Positions 18,751 to 27,447 are shown, counted from the first letter of the stretch. The stretch: DNA of 64,000 nucleotides from Streptomyces laurentii (GCA_002355495.1 AP017424.1:1302001-1366000); one strand, 5' to 3'. Translations and numbers: made by a program. The notes: generated by a model not told the origin, from the letters alone.

Positions 18751-18925
18751 CGTCCCGTCGGCGACTGGCCCGTGCCGTACGCGGGAAGAATCCCGGCGGA
18801 CGCCCGAGCGGCCGTGCCGGGCCGGGACGGGGCGGGGCGAGGCCCGGTGCGGCCCTCCGCCCCCGCCCCGTCCTCCCGGATCCGGCCCGCGGGCGAGGCA
18901 CACCTCGACGCGGAGGGACGGGGCC

Positions 18926-20125
18926 ATGACCACGACGGTGACGAGTGTCGAGCCGTACCACGAGATCGTGTTCGACAAGGACGGCGAGGGCCCGGCCGGG
19001 CAGGCGGACGCGCTGGCGGCGCTCGCCCGGCGGGGATGCACGGACCTGGTGGTCTTCACGCACGGCTGGAACAACACGCCGTCGCAGGCCGCCGGGTTCT
19101 TCGACCGCTTCTTCGCGCCCTTCCCGCGGGTGGCGGGCACGTCGGCGCGGCTGGGGTACGCGGGGCTCGTCTGGCCCTCGATCATGTTCTCGGACGAGCA
19201 GGTGCCCGACTACGCGGCGGTGGCCGCGGCCGTCCCGGAACGGGCGACGGCGGTCGCCCGGCTCGCGGAGCTGGCCGAGGCGGAGCCCGCGGACGACGCG
19301 TCGCTCGCGGAGTTCGCCCGGCTGCTGCGGGAGCTGGCGGGGGTGCCGGACGGCCCCGGGCTCGCCGCCGGGTCCGACGTGCCGGGGTTCCTGGTCGGGG
19401 ACCCGCGGGCGGTGTACGCGATGTTCGCCGACGCGCACGAGACGGCGACGGGCGCGGGGGCGGCCGAGCTGTTCGGCGGCGATCCGGTGAAGCGGCTGTG
19501 GCGCGGTGCCAAGGAGGCGCTGCGGCAGGCGACGTACTACACGATGAAGCGCCGCGCGGGTGTGGTCGGCGAGCGCGGGCTCGGTCCGCTGCTCGGCGAA
19601 CTCGCCCGGAAAGCACCGGACGTGCGGGTCCATCTGACCGGGCACAGCTTCGGCGCCCGGCTGATCGCGCACGCGCTGGGCGGACTGCCGGAGGGGGTGC
19701 GCCCGGTCAAGTCGGTGACATTGCTCCAGGGCGCCTTCTCGCACTACGCGTTCGCCGACCGGGTGCCGTACGGATCGGCCCGGGCCGGCTCGCTGCCCGG
19801 GTTGCAGGCGCGGGTGGACGGGCCGCTGGTCGCCTGCCACTCCCGGCACGACACGGCGCTCGGGATCTTCTACCCGCTGGCGTCCCGGCTGGCCCGGGAC
19901 GACGACGCGCTGCTCGGCGACGACCGCCGCTGGTGGGCCGTGGGCCACGACGGGGTCCAGGCCGTTCCCGGCACATCCGCCGTCACGCTGGCGGCGGCGC
20001 TGCACGACGGGCTGCCCGCCTCGGGGTGCGTCAACGTGGACGCCGCCGCGGTGGTGTCCGAGCACAGCGACATCTGCCACCAGGAGCTGGCCCGGGTGGT
20101 GGCGCGGGCCGGGCGCTTCGCCTGA
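18926..20125 (+). CDS. Alpha/beta hydrolase (serine hydrolase), unknown substrate
   Basis: 399-residue protein without signal peptide. The oxyanion-hole segment VVFTHGWNNTPSQ and the nucleophile elbow LTGHSFGARL are clear. A large insertion between them (residues 70-220) is rich in charged residues and helix. The late segment ACHSRHDTALG could supply the acid and H. The GHSFG motif and lid insertion resemble lipase/esterase-like proteins found once per genome in Streptomyces. RBS GGAGGG precedes ATG 18926. Confidence 0.75.
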   Translation: MTTTVTSVEPYHEIVFDKDGEGPAGQADALAALARRGCTDLVVFTHGWNNTPSQAAGFFDRFFAPFPRVAGTSARLGYAGLVWPSIMFSDEQVPDYAAVAAAVPERATAVARLAELAEAEPADDASLAEFARLLRELAGVPDGPGLAAGSDVPGFLVGDPRAVYAMFADAHETATGAGAAELFGGDPVKRLWRGAKEALRQATYYTMKRRAGVVGERGLGPLLGELARKAPDVRVHLTGHSFGARLIAHALGGLPEGVRPVKSVTLLQGAFSHYAFADRVPYGSARAGSLPGLQARVDGPLVACHSRHDTALGIFYPLASRLARDDDALLGDDRRWWAVGHDGVQAVPGTSAVTLAAALHDGLPASGCVNVDAAAVVSEHSDICHQELARVVARAGRFA

Positions 20126-20279
20126 GGCAAGGCGGGACGGAGCGGGGCGCGATCCGGCGGCTGGTTTCCGTCACTGCGGTGTCCCCCACACGAGTGATCG
20201 AATCGATGGGTGGAACAGGAAAGGCCGTTCGTTCGTCCCTCTGATAACGCCGGAGTAGCAGCGACGGAGGTGGCAGGAC

Positions 20280-20897
20280 ATGGCCGGGTTCCGGAGTCTC
20301 GCGAGACAGGTCCGCGATCCACGGTGCGACACGGCCTTGCGCCGGTACGCCCTGCGCAAGTGCCTGGAGCGGTTCGCTCCGTACGGTCACCGCGCGACCT
20401 GGGACCATCTGTGCCGCAGGCACGGCTTCGGCCCGGAGGACCGGGAGGCGGATCCGGCGCGGCTGGTGGCCGCGCTGGAGGAGCTGGAGGAGGCGCGGGC
20501 CGTGTGGCTCGCGTACGAGGCGGAGTTCGCGGCGCGGCGGCGCCGCGAGAAGCGCGACGGGCTGCGCCGGCCCGCCTCTCTCGACGCCTGGCACCGCCAA
20601 ATCTGGGGCGGCAACGGGGTGGCCCGCTGCGACGACCCGGAGCACCATCCGACCGCGCCGCTGCCGGAGGTGCTGGGGCGGCTGGTGGCCGCGCTGCGGC
20701 GGGGCCCGGGCGAGGGCTGCCCGGTGTGCGCGGGGCGGCATGTCGAATGGCGTACGGGAAACACGCGGGACGAGCCGTGGTTCGGCCCGGTGTGCGTGGA
20801 CTGCGGAGTGCGCATACCGCGCCCCGTCCTGTCCCCCCGCGCCCGGACCCGCGCCCACGACCCGGGGACCGCGTCCCGGCTGGCCCGGGCGGCGTGA
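20280..20897 (+). CDS. Conserved hypothetical protein with zinc-ribbon-like C-terminus
   Basis: 205 residues, no signal or membrane segment. The N-terminal half is helical and very rich in Arg/Glu. The C-terminal part has CPVC at residues 154-157 and CVDCG near 180, two knuckles of a treble-clef or zinc ribbon, with His (RH) nearby. Such proteins bind nucleic acid or partners through zinc, but no function can be assigned. GGAGG lies before ATG 20280. The next gene is an RNA ligase, 180 bp downstream in the same direction. Confidence 0.65.
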   Translation: MAGFRSLARQVRDPRCDTALRRYALRKCLERFAPYGHRATWDHLCRRHGFGPEDREADPARLVAALEELEEARAVWLAYEAEFAARRRREKRDGLRRPASLDAWHRQIWGGNGVARCDDPEHHPTAPLPEVLGRLVAALRRGPGEGCPVCAGRHVEWRTGNTRDEPWFGPVCVDCGVRIPRPVLSPRARTRAHDPGTASRLARAA

Positions 20898-21077
20898 CCC
20901 CGGCGGCCCGCGCTCCGCTCGACCGGCGCCGGTGACCGCCCCGTTCCGGGCGCCCGGCGCGGCCGAAGAGCGCGACGCTAGCAGTCGATAATCCGTTCGC
21001 CCAGCGATTTCGGGGCCCGGCACAGTGGCGGGGATGACCACGCCCCCGATACCCGCCGAACGACCGGAGTCCTGACC

Positions 21078-22151
21078 ATGTCGACGCTGCGCGTCACCGC
21101 CGAGACCCTGACCGTCCACGTCCACCCGAACGCCGACGCGCTCGAACTCGCGCAGGTCGGCCTCTACCGGGCGGTCGTCGCCAAGGGCACGTACCGCAGT
21201 GGTGACATCGCGCTCTACATCCCCGAACAGGCCGTGCTGCCCGACGCGCTCGTCGACGAACTGGGTCTGACCGGGCGGCTCGCCGGGAAGGCGGGCAACC
21301 GGGTCAAGGCGGTCCGGCTGCGCGGCGAGCTGTCACAGGGGCTGGTGTGCCGGCCGCGCGCGCTCGACGGGGTGGACCTGCGCCGGGCGGCCGAGGACGG
21401 CACGGACTTCGCGGAGCGGCTCGGGATCACCAAGTGGGCGCCGCCGATCCCGCCGACCATGAGCGGCGCGGTGGAGTCCGCGCCGGATCTGCTGCCGTGG
21501 GTCGAGATCGAGAACCTGCACCGGTTTCCGGACGTCTTCGCGCCCGGCGAGCCCGTCGTCCTCACCGAGAAGCTGCACGGCACGGCCTGCCTCGTGACGT
21601 ACCTCGCCGAGGAGGACCGCACACTCGTCTCCTCGAAGGGCTTCGGCGCCCGGGGCATGGCCCTCGTCGAGGACCCGCGCAACCTGTACTGGCGCGCCGT
21701 CCTCCGGCACGGTCTGTCGGCCGTCGCCGCCCGGCTCGCGAAGCGGCTCGGCGCGCGCCGGGTCGGGCTCTACGGCGAGGTGTACGGGGACGGGGTGCAG
21801 GACCTGGCGTACGGGGCGGACGCCCGCGCCGAGGACGGGGTGGGGTACGCGCTGTTCGACGTGTCCGCCGAGATCGACGGGCAGGTGCGCTGGCTGGACC
21901 CGGCCGAGGTGCTGGAGCCGGGCGAGCTGCCGCTCGTACCGCGCCTGTACACCGGCCCGTACGAGCGGGATCACGTCCTCGCGCTGGCGAGCGGCCGGGA
22001 GACGGTCTCGGGGCGCGAACTGCACCTGCGCGAAGGAGTCGTGATCCGCCCGGTGACCGAGCGGTACAGCCCCGTCGTCGGCGGGCGCGCGATCGCGAAG
22101 GCGGTCAGCCCGGCGTATCTGACCCGTAAGGGCGGCACCGAGTACGAGTGA
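21078..22151 (+). CDS. ATP-dependent RNA ligase, DraRnl (Rnl5) type
   Basis: 357-residue ligase of the Deinococcus DRB0094/DraRnl family. It has an N-terminal OB-fold module (residues 1-125) and a nucleotidyltransferase domain. Motif I is TEKLHGTA with the adenylated Lys at 165, the same number as in DraRnl. Further motifs are SSKG, GLYGEVYG (III/IV region), REGVVIRP (IV) and IAKAVSPAYL (V). DraRnl seals 3'-OH/5'-PO4 nicks when the 3'-OH side is RNA, so a repair role for RNA or ribonucleotide-containing DNA nicks is likely. The next gene, soxR (oxidative sensor), is convergent and not co-transcribed. Confidence 0.9.
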   Translation: MSTLRVTAETLTVHVHPNADALELAQVGLYRAVVAKGTYRSGDIALYIPEQAVLPDALVDELGLTGRLAGKAGNRVKAVRLRGELSQGLVCRPRALDGVDLRRAAEDGTDFAERLGITKWAPPIPPTMSGAVESAPDLLPWVEIENLHRFPDVFAPGEPVVLTEKLHGTACLVTYLAEEDRTLVSSKGFGARGMALVEDPRNLYWRAVLRHGLSAVAARLAKRLGARRVGLYGEVYGDGVQDLAYGADARAEDGVGYALFDVSAEIDGQVRWLDPAEVLEPGELPLVPRLYTGPYERDHVLALASGRETVSGRELHLREGVVIRPVTERYSPVVGGRAIAKAVSPAYLTRKGGTEYE

Positions 22152-22183
22152 CGCGCCGAGTGACGCGCACACGCCCGGGAACA

Positions 22184-22222
22184 GGACGGGAGCCCGCCCA
22201 CGGGGGTGGCGGGCTCCCGTCC
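22184..22222. terminator. Bidirectional terminator between RNA ligase and soxR
   Basis: Perfect 15-bp arms (22184-22198 and 22208-22222) with a 9-nt loop, between two convergent genes. Confidence 0.9.
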
Positions 22223-22254
22223 CGCGCCGTTCGACTCCCCTGAATCCCCTGGGA

Positions 22255-22719
22255 TCAGCCCGGCTTGCGCTCGCCCAGCAGGCGCGAGCCGGTGATCCGC
22301 TCGCCGAAGACGTCGTCGGGGTTGGACAGCACGCAGGTCTCCAGAGACAGGCAGCCACAACCGATGCAGTCCGTCAGGTGGTCGCGCAATTTGCCGAGCC
22401 GGTCTATGCGTTCGTCGAGTTCGGCCCGCCAGGTTCCGGAGAGCCGGGCCCAGTCCTCCCGGGTGGGGGTGCGCTCCTCGGGCAGCTGGGCGAGCGCGTC
22501 GCGCACGGTGGCGAGCGGGATGCCGACGCGCTGGGCGGCCCGGATGAAGGCGACCCGGCGCAGCGTGTCGCGGGTGTAGCGGCGCTGGTTGCCGCTGGTG
22601 CGACGGCTGTCGATCAGCCCCTTGGACTCGTAGAAGTGCAGGGCCGAGACGGCTGCTCCGCTGCGCGCGGACAGCTGGCCGACGGTGAGTTCGTGGATCT
22701 TCCCGGGAATCTGCGACAC
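22255..22719 (-). CDS. soxR: Redox-sensing MerR-family activator SoxR
   Basis: 154 residues. The MerR winged helix ([41 protein letters not shown]) is followed by a dimerisation helix. The [2Fe-2S] cluster site reads [12 protein letters not shown], with all four cysteines. In Streptomyces SoxR responds mainly to redox-active secondary metabolites such as actinorhodin and turns on export and reductase genes. The GTG at 22719 gives the standard N-terminus ([13 protein letters not shown]). No SoxR box was recognised inside this window, so its targets probably lie elsewhere. Confidence 0.93.
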   Translation of the reverse strand: MSQIPGKIHELTVGQLSARSGAAVSALHFYESKGLIDSRRTSGNQRRYTRDTLRRVAFIRAAQRVGIPLATVRDALAQLPEERTPTREDWARLSGTWRAELDERIDRLGKLRDHLTDCIGCGCLSLETCVLSNPDDVFGERITGSRLLGERKPG

Positions 22720-22817
22720 CCGTCCGAGCCTACGGCAGACCGCACGGCGCACCGGCCGCGTCGCGCCCCGTGCCCGGGCCGGGCGCATTGACAGGAAGCC
22801 GCCCGCCCCACAACATG

Positions 22818-22833
22818 CTGAGCAGTCGCTTAG
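22818..22833. promoter_or_regulatory. TetR-type operator upstream of the MaoC gene
   Basis: CTGAGCAGTCGCTTAG matches the site in front of the nearby TetR gene (24059, CTGAGCAAGCGCTTAG) at 14 of 16 positions. The second copy is the more symmetric (core AAGCGCTT). It lies 56 bp before the MaoC start. Confidence 0.75.
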
Positions 22834-22888
22834 GTGCGGGCGTCCCTGCCCGCGCCCGCGTTCACGGATGCACGAGAGGGAGCGGAAC

Positions 22889-23350
22889 ATGGCCGAGCCG
22901 AGGATCTTCACCTCCGCCGAGGAGCTGCGCGCCGCGGTCGGCGACCAGCTGGGGCACAGCGACTGGCTGGAGATCGAGCAGCGGCGGATCGACCTGTTCG
23001 CCGACGCCACCGGCGACCACCAGTGGATCCACGTCGACCCGGAGCGCGCCGCCACGGGCCCGTTCGGGCGGACGATCGCGCACGGCTATCTGACGCTGTC
23101 GCTGCTGCCGGTCCTGGTACCGCAGGTCATGCGGGTCGAGGGCATGAAGATGGGCCTCAACTACGGCACGAACAAGGTCCGTTTCCCCGCGCCGGTACCG
23201 GTCGGCTCGCGACTGCGCGCCACCGCCGTGCTCACCGAGGTGACGGAGGCCGGCGGGGGCGTGCAGGTGACGGCGACGGTGACCGTGGAGCGCGAGGGCG
23301 GCGACAAGCCGGTGTGCGTCGCCGAGTCGGTGTCCCGCTACTACTTCTGA
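22889..23350 (+). CDS. MaoC-like (R)-enoyl-CoA hydratase/dehydratase
   Basis: 153-residue hotdog-fold protein. The hydratase-2 motif is present: [14 protein letters not shown] with catalytic Asp and His, then [16 protein letters not shown]. Members hydrate enoyl-CoA or enoyl thioesters in fatty-acid or polyketide-related metabolism. GAGGGAG precedes ATG 22889. Its 3' end overlaps the convergent TetR gene by 10 bp, and both promoters carry the same palindrome, so the TetR very likely controls it. Confidence 0.88.
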   Translation: MAEPRIFTSAEELRAAVGDQLGHSDWLEIEQRRIDLFADATGDHQWIHVDPERAATGPFGRTIAHGYLTLSLLPVLVPQVMRVEGMKMGLNYGTNKVRFPAPVPVGSRLRATAVLTEVTEAGGGVQVTATVTVEREGGDKPVCVAESVSRYYF

Positions 23351-24009
23351 GCCGCGGACCCGTCCGGTGCGGCAAGCGTCCGGGCGCCCACCATGCGCAG
23401 CACGAGGTCGGCGTAGAGCGCGCCGACCTCGTCGGCGGTCCGCCGCCCCTGGGTGGTGAACCAGCGCGAGACGTCGATGCAGAGGGACAGCACGGCGATG
23501 GTGGTGCCGGCCACGTCCGGGACGTCGAACTCGCCGCTCGCCACGCCCTCCTCGATGAGCCCGCGCACCGCCGCGTCCGACTCGCGGCGCAGCGCCACGA
23601 TCTCGGTGCGGTGCTCGGGGCCGAGCGCGTCCAGCTCGTACTGCACTACCCTCGCGGTGGTGTGCCGCTCGGCGTGCCAGCGGACGAAGGACCGCACGGC
23701 GGCGGCGAGCCGCTCGGACGCCGTGCCCTCGGAGCCGGCGGCGGCGCGCAGGATCTCCAGGGCCTTGTCGTGCCCGATCCGGCTGATCCGGTGGAGCAGC
23801 TCTTCCTTGGTCTTGTAGTGGATGTAGAGCGCGGCGGGGCTCATCCCGGCCCGGCCCGCGATGTCGCGGGTCGTGGTGGCGTGGTAGCCGCGCTCGGCGA
23901 ACGCCTCGACGGCCGCGATCAGCAGACGCCGGGCGGCCTCGGGCGTGACTTCGCCCCACGGCGTGTCCTCGCCGCAGGGCGTCTCCTCCGTCTCCTCCGC
24001 CGCGCTCAT
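23341..24009 (-). CDS. TetR-family regulator controlling MaoC
   Basis: 222 residues. After an acidic N-tail (EETEETPCGED), the HTH domain reads FAERGYHATTTRDIAGRAG and MSPAALYIHYKTKEELLHRI. The C-terminal domain contains RWFTTQGRRTADEVGALYADLVLRM, as in steroid/acyl-CoA-responsive TetR proteins. An operator copy at 24059-24074 is 50 bp upstream (autoregulation). The second copy is at the MaoC promoter. Confidence 0.9.
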   Translation of the reverse strand: MSAAEETEETPCGEDTPWGEVTPEAARRLLIAAVEAFAERGYHATTTRDIAGRAGMSPAALYIHYKTKEELLHRISRIGHDKALEILRAAAGSEGTASERLAAAVRSFVRWHAERHTTARVVQYELDALGPEHRTEIVALRRESDAAVRGLIEEGVASGEFDVPDVAGTTIAVLSLCIDVSRWFTTQGRRTADEVGALYADLVLRMVGARTLAAPDGSAAQK

Positions 24010-24058
24010 CGCTCACTCCTCTTCGGGCCGTCACAGGGACGAACACCATACAACGAAG

Positions 24059-24074
24059 CTGAGCAAGCGCTTAG
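24059..24074. promoter_or_regulatory. TetR autoregulatory operator
   Basis: CTGAGCAAGCGCTTAG, an imperfect palindrome about AAGCGCTT, upstream of the TetR gene ending at 24009. Its near-identical partner is at 22818. Confidence 0.75.
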
Positions 24075-24128
24075 AGTCCCAGGGGGCAGGGTTTCCCCCG
24101 CCCCGAGGCGTGCCGCGCCGCGCCGTGC

Positions 24129-24416
24129 TCAGAGCTTCTGGAAGGGATCGTGCTCGGCGAGCAGCTTCTCCAGCCGGGCCTGGTCGACCCGGCTGACGAT
24201 CTGGCCCGCCTCCTGCCGGTCGCGGACGACCTTGGCGAGGGTGAACGCGGAGGTGGTCAGGTAGAGGACCGAGACCGCGAGGAAGGCACGCACCCAGGCG
24301 CTGGCCTCCAGCTGGTAGACCCCGACGGCCACCGCGAAGAGGGCGAGTCCGAAGGAGAGGGCGGCCTGCGCGTAGTACGCGGCGGTGTTCTGCTGCTTGA
24401 CGGGTGTGTCGCTCAT
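24129..24416 (-). CDS. YiaA/YiaB-family inner membrane protein
   Basis: 95 residues with two hydrophobic helices (about 14-36 and 42-62) of the YiaAB fold (TAAYYAQAALSFGLALFAVA, AFLAVSVLYLTTSAFTLAK), followed by a charged cytoplasmic tail. Function is unknown across the family. Single gene. Upstream DNA has a 17-bp tandem repeat. Confidence 0.8.
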   Translation of the reverse strand: MSDTPVKQQNTAAYYAQAALSFGLALFAVAVGVYQLEASAWVRAFLAVSVLYLTTSAFTLAKVVRDRQEAGQIVSRVDQARLEKLLAEHDPFQKL

Positions 24417-24500
24417 GCCGGACAGCATCGGGCGGGCGGGGCACCCGCCATATCCGCGCCGGTACTCAGGCGCGTACTCATCACCGCCCGTACGCACGGC

Positions 24501-24561
24501 GTGGAGAGGCTCACAGCGCGGAGAGGCCCAGAACGCGGAGAGGCTCAGAACGCGGAGACGC
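24501..24561. repeat. 17-bp tandem repeat overlapping the end of the acyl-CoA dehydrogenase gene
   Basis: Units GCGGAGAGGCYCAGAAC start at 24501 (diverged), 24518, 24535 and 24552 (partial). The third copy contains the stop codon of the dehydrogenase gene (complement at 24545-24547), so the repeat has expanded away from the 3' end of a coding sequence. Confidence 0.85.
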
Positions 24562-25702
24562 CCGTCAGCGCCCGTCCGATGATGAGCTTCTGGATCTGGC
24601 TGGTGCCCTCGTAGAGGGTCATCACGCGGGCGTCGCGCAGCAGCTTGCCGACCGGGTACTCGTCGATATAGCCGTAGCCGCCGAAGACCTGGAGGGCGTT
24701 GTTCGCGGCGCGGACGGCGGCCTCGGAGGCGTACAGCTTGGCCTTGGAGGCGGCGGTGGCGAACTCCTCGCCGCGGTCGATCAGATCGGCGACCCGCCAG
24801 GTGAGCAGCCGGGCGGCGTCGACGTCCACGGCGATGTCGCTGATCAGTTCCTGGACCAGCTGGTACGAGGCGATGGACCGGCCGAACTGCTCCCGCTCCC
24901 CCGCGTACCGGACGGCCGAGTCGAGGGCGGCCTGGGCGATGCCGACGCAGCCGGCGGCGACCGACATCCGGCCCTTGGCGAGCGCGGACATGGCGACGGC
25001 GAAGCCCTTGCCCTCAGGGCCGAGCATCGCGCTCCCGGGGACGCGGACGTCCTCCAGGACGAGTTCGGCGGTGGCCTGGCCGCGCAGTCCGAGCTTGCCG
25101 TGGATGGCGCGGCGGGTGAGGCCGGGGGTGTCGGCGGGGACGAGGAAGGCGGAGACGCCCCGGTGACCGGGGGTGTCGTTGGTGCGGGCGAAGAGCAGCA
25201 CGATGTCGGCCCAGGTGCCGTTGGTGATGAACATCTTGCCGCCGTTGATCACGTACGTGCCGGTGGCGGCGTCGCGGACGGCGCGGGTGGCGAGGTTCCC
25301 GGCGTCGGAGCCGGTGCCCGGCTCGGTGAGGCCGAAGCAGCCGAGCGCGTCGCCGGCCGCGAGCCGGGGCAGCCAGGTCCGCTTCTGGTCCTCGTCGCCC
25401 CAGGCCGCGATGGTCTTGGCGACCAGCCCGAGCGAGACGGAGACGATGCCGCGGACGGAGGAGTCGCCGCGGCCCAGTTCCTCGGTGACGAGGCAGTACG
25501 CGAGATGGCCGCCGCCCGAGCCGCCGTACTCCTCGGGGATCGTCAGACCCAGGAACCCGACGTCACCGAGCTTCCTCACGATGCCCCGGTCGACCTCCTC
25601 GGCGCGGTCCCAGGCGACGGCGTACGGGGTGATCTCGCGGGCGACGAAGTCCTCGGCGAGCCGCCGTACGGCCGTCTGCTCCGGGCTGAGTCCCAGGTCC
25701 AT
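24545..25702 (-). CDS. Acyl-CoA dehydrogenase (short/medium-chain type)
   Basis: 385 residues, full length for the family. The N-terminal helical domain is followed by CFGLTEPGTGSDAGNLATRA and INGGKMFITNGTWADI (FAD/substrate barrel). The C-terminal domain has REQFGRSIASYQLVQELISD, QVFGGYGYIDEYPVGKLLRD and the catalytic Glu in LYEGTSQIQKLIIGR. It introduces the alpha-beta double bond into an acyl-CoA. ATG 25702 was chosen over GTG 25711 for RBS spacing. A TetR gene is divergent, with a shared operator at 25722-25740. Confidence 0.93.
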   Translation of the reverse strand: MDLGLSPEQTAVRRLAEDFVAREITPYAVAWDRAEEVDRGIVRKLGDVGFLGLTIPEEYGGSGGGHLAYCLVTEELGRGDSSVRGIVSVSLGLVAKTIAAWGDEDQKRTWLPRLAAGDALGCFGLTEPGTGSDAGNLATRAVRDAATGTYVINGGKMFITNGTWADIVLLFARTNDTPGHRGVSAFLVPADTPGLTRRAIHGKLGLRGQATAELVLEDVRVPGSAMLGPEGKGFAVAMSALAKGRMSVAAGCVGIAQAALDSAVRYAGEREQFGRSIASYQLVQELISDIAVDVDAARLLTWRVADLIDRGEEFATAASKAKLYASEAAVRAANNALQVFGGYGYIDEYPVGKLLRDARVMTLYEGTSQIQKLIIGRALTGVSAF

Positions 25703-25721
25703 CGCCGCCACCCGTCCGTTT

Positions 25722-25740
25722 AATTACCACTGCTAGTTTT
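25722..25740. promoter_or_regulatory. TetR operator at the ACAD/TetR divergent promoter
   Basis: AATTACCACTGCTAGTTTT matches AACTAGCGCTGTTAGTTTT in front of the aldehyde dehydrogenase (30088) at 15 of 19 positions. The second copy shows the two-fold symmetry AACTA...TTAGTT. This links ACAD, ALDH and the TetR at 25766 in one regulon. Confidence 0.75.
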
Positions 25741-25765
25741 CTGGGGCACGCCTACTATGTGCGCC

Positions 25766-26449
25766 ATGGCCCGACCGCGCAAGCCCCTCCTGAGCCGTGA
25801 CCTCATCGTCGAGACGGCGGGCGCGCTCGTGGACGCCGAAGGGCTCTCCGCCCTGTCGACCCGGCGCCTCGCGGCCGAACTGGGCGTCAGCGGGCCCTCC
25901 CTCTACAACCACTTCCGCACCAAGGACGCGATCCTGGACGCGGTCGCGGACACGGTCAGCGCACAGGTCGACCTGTCGATGTTCGCGCCGGACGACCCGC
26001 GGGACTGGCGCACCGCCCTGCACGACTGGGCCGTCTCCTACCGGGCCGCGCTCGCCCGGCACCCGCACCTCGTCCCCCTGCTCGCCCAGGGCCCCGGCCG
26101 CCGCCCGGCCGGTCTGCGCGTCGCCGACACGGTCTTCGGCGCGATGGTCCGCGCGGGCTGGCCCCCGGCGCAGGCCACCTCCGTCGGCGCCCTGATGCGC
26201 TACTTCGTCACCGGCTCCGCGCTCGGCTCCTTCGCCCGCGGCTTCGTCGACGACGAGACCGCGTACGACCCGGCCGACTACCCCCACCTCGGCCAGGCCC
26301 ATCTCCTCGCGGAGCACCGCGAGAAGGTCGACGAGGGCGCCTTCACGACGGGCCTGCGGGCGCTGCTCGACGGTCTGGGGACGCAGTACGAGGCGGGGGT
26401 ACGGGACGCGTGGGGCGCGGCGCGACGGGGCGCCGGGCAGGACACGTAG
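25766..26449 (+). CDS. TetR-family regulator of the ACAD/ALDH regulon
   Basis: 227 residues. The N-terminal HTH reads LSALSTRRLAAELGVSGPSL and YNHFRTKDAILDAVAD. The C-terminal domain is the TetR_C type with GALMRYFVTGSALGSFARGF. A TACTAT -10 hexamer ends 7 bp before ATG 25766, so the message is probably leaderless. An in-frame ATG at 25757 overlaps that hexamer and is unlikely. Divergent from the acyl-CoA dehydrogenase with a palindromic site between them. Confidence 0.9.
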   Translation: MARPRKPLLSRDLIVETAGALVDAEGLSALSTRRLAAELGVSGPSLYNHFRTKDAILDAVADTVSAQVDLSMFAPDDPRDWRTALHDWAVSYRAALARHPHLVPLLAQGPGRRPAGLRVADTVFGAMVRAGWPPAQATSVGALMRYFVTGSALGSFARGFVDDETAYDPADYPHLGQAHLLAEHREKVDEGAFTTGLRALLDGLGTQYEAGVRDAWGAARRGAGQDT

Positions 26450-26526
26450 CGGCGGGGGACGTCGCGGCCCGAGCGGGCCGTGATCGTGCGGTGGGGACCG
26501 AACAGTTCCGGCCGTACTGTCCTCCC

Positions 26527-27444
26527 ATGCCGAACCGAACCTCTCGACTCGCGCTCGCCGCCGCCGGTGTCACCGTCGTGCTGTGGGCCTCCGCCTTCGT
26601 CTCCATACGCAGCGCGGGCGCCGCCTACTCCCCCGGCGCCCTCGCCCTCGGCCGGCTGCTCGCCGGGTCGGTCGTCCTCGGCACCGTCCTGCTCGTCCGG
26701 CGGGAGGGGCTGCCGCCCCGGGCCGCCTGGCGCGGGATCGCGCTGTCCGGGCTGATGTGGTTCGGGGCGTACATGGTGGTGCTCAACTGGGGCGAGCAGG
26801 AGGTCGACGCCGGGACGGCCGCGATGGTCGTGAACATCGGCCCGATCCTGATCGCCCTGCTCGGGGCGAAGGTGCTCGGCGAGACGCTGCCGCCCCGGCT
26901 GCTCGCGGGCATGGCGGTGTCGTTCGCCGGCGCGGTGACGGTGGGTCTGTCGATGTCGGCCGGGTCGGGCGCGGGGCACGCGTCCCTGCTCGGGGTGGTG
27001 CTGTGTCTGCTCGCGGCGGTGGCGTACGCGGGCGGGGTGGTGTCGCAGAAGCCGGCGCTCGCACACGGCAGCGCGCTCCAGGTGACGACCTTCGGGTGCC
27101 TGGTCGGCGCGGTGGCGTGTCTGCCGTTCGCCGGACAGCTCGTCGAGGAGGCGAACCGGGCCCCGCTGTCGGCGACCCTGAACATGGTCTACCTGGGCGT
27201 CTTCCCGACCGCGCTGGCCTTCACCACCTGGGCCTACGCCCTGGCGCGGACGACCGCGGGCCGGATGGGCGCGACGACGTACGCCGTGCCCGCCCTGGTC
27301 GTCCTGATGGCCTGGGTGTTCCTCGGCGAGCTGCCGGGACTGCTGACGCTCGGCGGCGGCGCGCTGTGCCTGGCGGGCGTGGCGGTGTCCCGGTCCCGGC
27401 CGAGGGCCGCGGTGACGGCCCCGGCCGGGTCCGGTCGTTCGTAG
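26527..27444 (+). CDS. EamA/RhaT-family membrane transporter (DMT superfamily)
   Basis: 305 residues with ten hydrophobic helices in two EamA repeats (about 10-140 and 155-290). Family marks include VLWASAFVSIRSAG near the N-terminus and a repeated PxxxxLxAxxxLGE pattern: IGPILIALLGAKVLGE and VPALVVLMAWVFLGE. It likely exports or imports a small metabolite, but the substrate is unknown. A TACTGT -10-like element is 7 bp before ATG, again suggesting a leaderless start. Convergent with the alcohol dehydrogenase (3 bp between stops). Confidence 0.85.
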   Translation: MPNRTSRLALAAAGVTVVLWASAFVSIRSAGAAYSPGALALGRLLAGSVVLGTVLLVRREGLPPRAAWRGIALSGLMWFGAYMVVLNWGEQEVDAGTAAMVVNIGPILIALLGAKVLGETLPPRLLAGMAVSFAGAVTVGLSMSAGSGAGHASLLGVVLCLLAAVAYAGGVVSQKPALAHGSALQVTTFGCLVGAVACLPFAGQLVEEANRAPLSATLNMVYLGVFPTALAFTTWAYALARTTAGRMGATTYAVPALVVLMAWVFLGELPGLLTLGGGALCLAGVAVSRSRPRAAVTAPAGSGRS

Positions 27445-27447
27445 GAC

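Noticed and set aside
22255..22719. SoxR targets inside the window
   Set aside because: No CCTCAA..TTGAGG-type SoxR box was found by eye near any promoter here.
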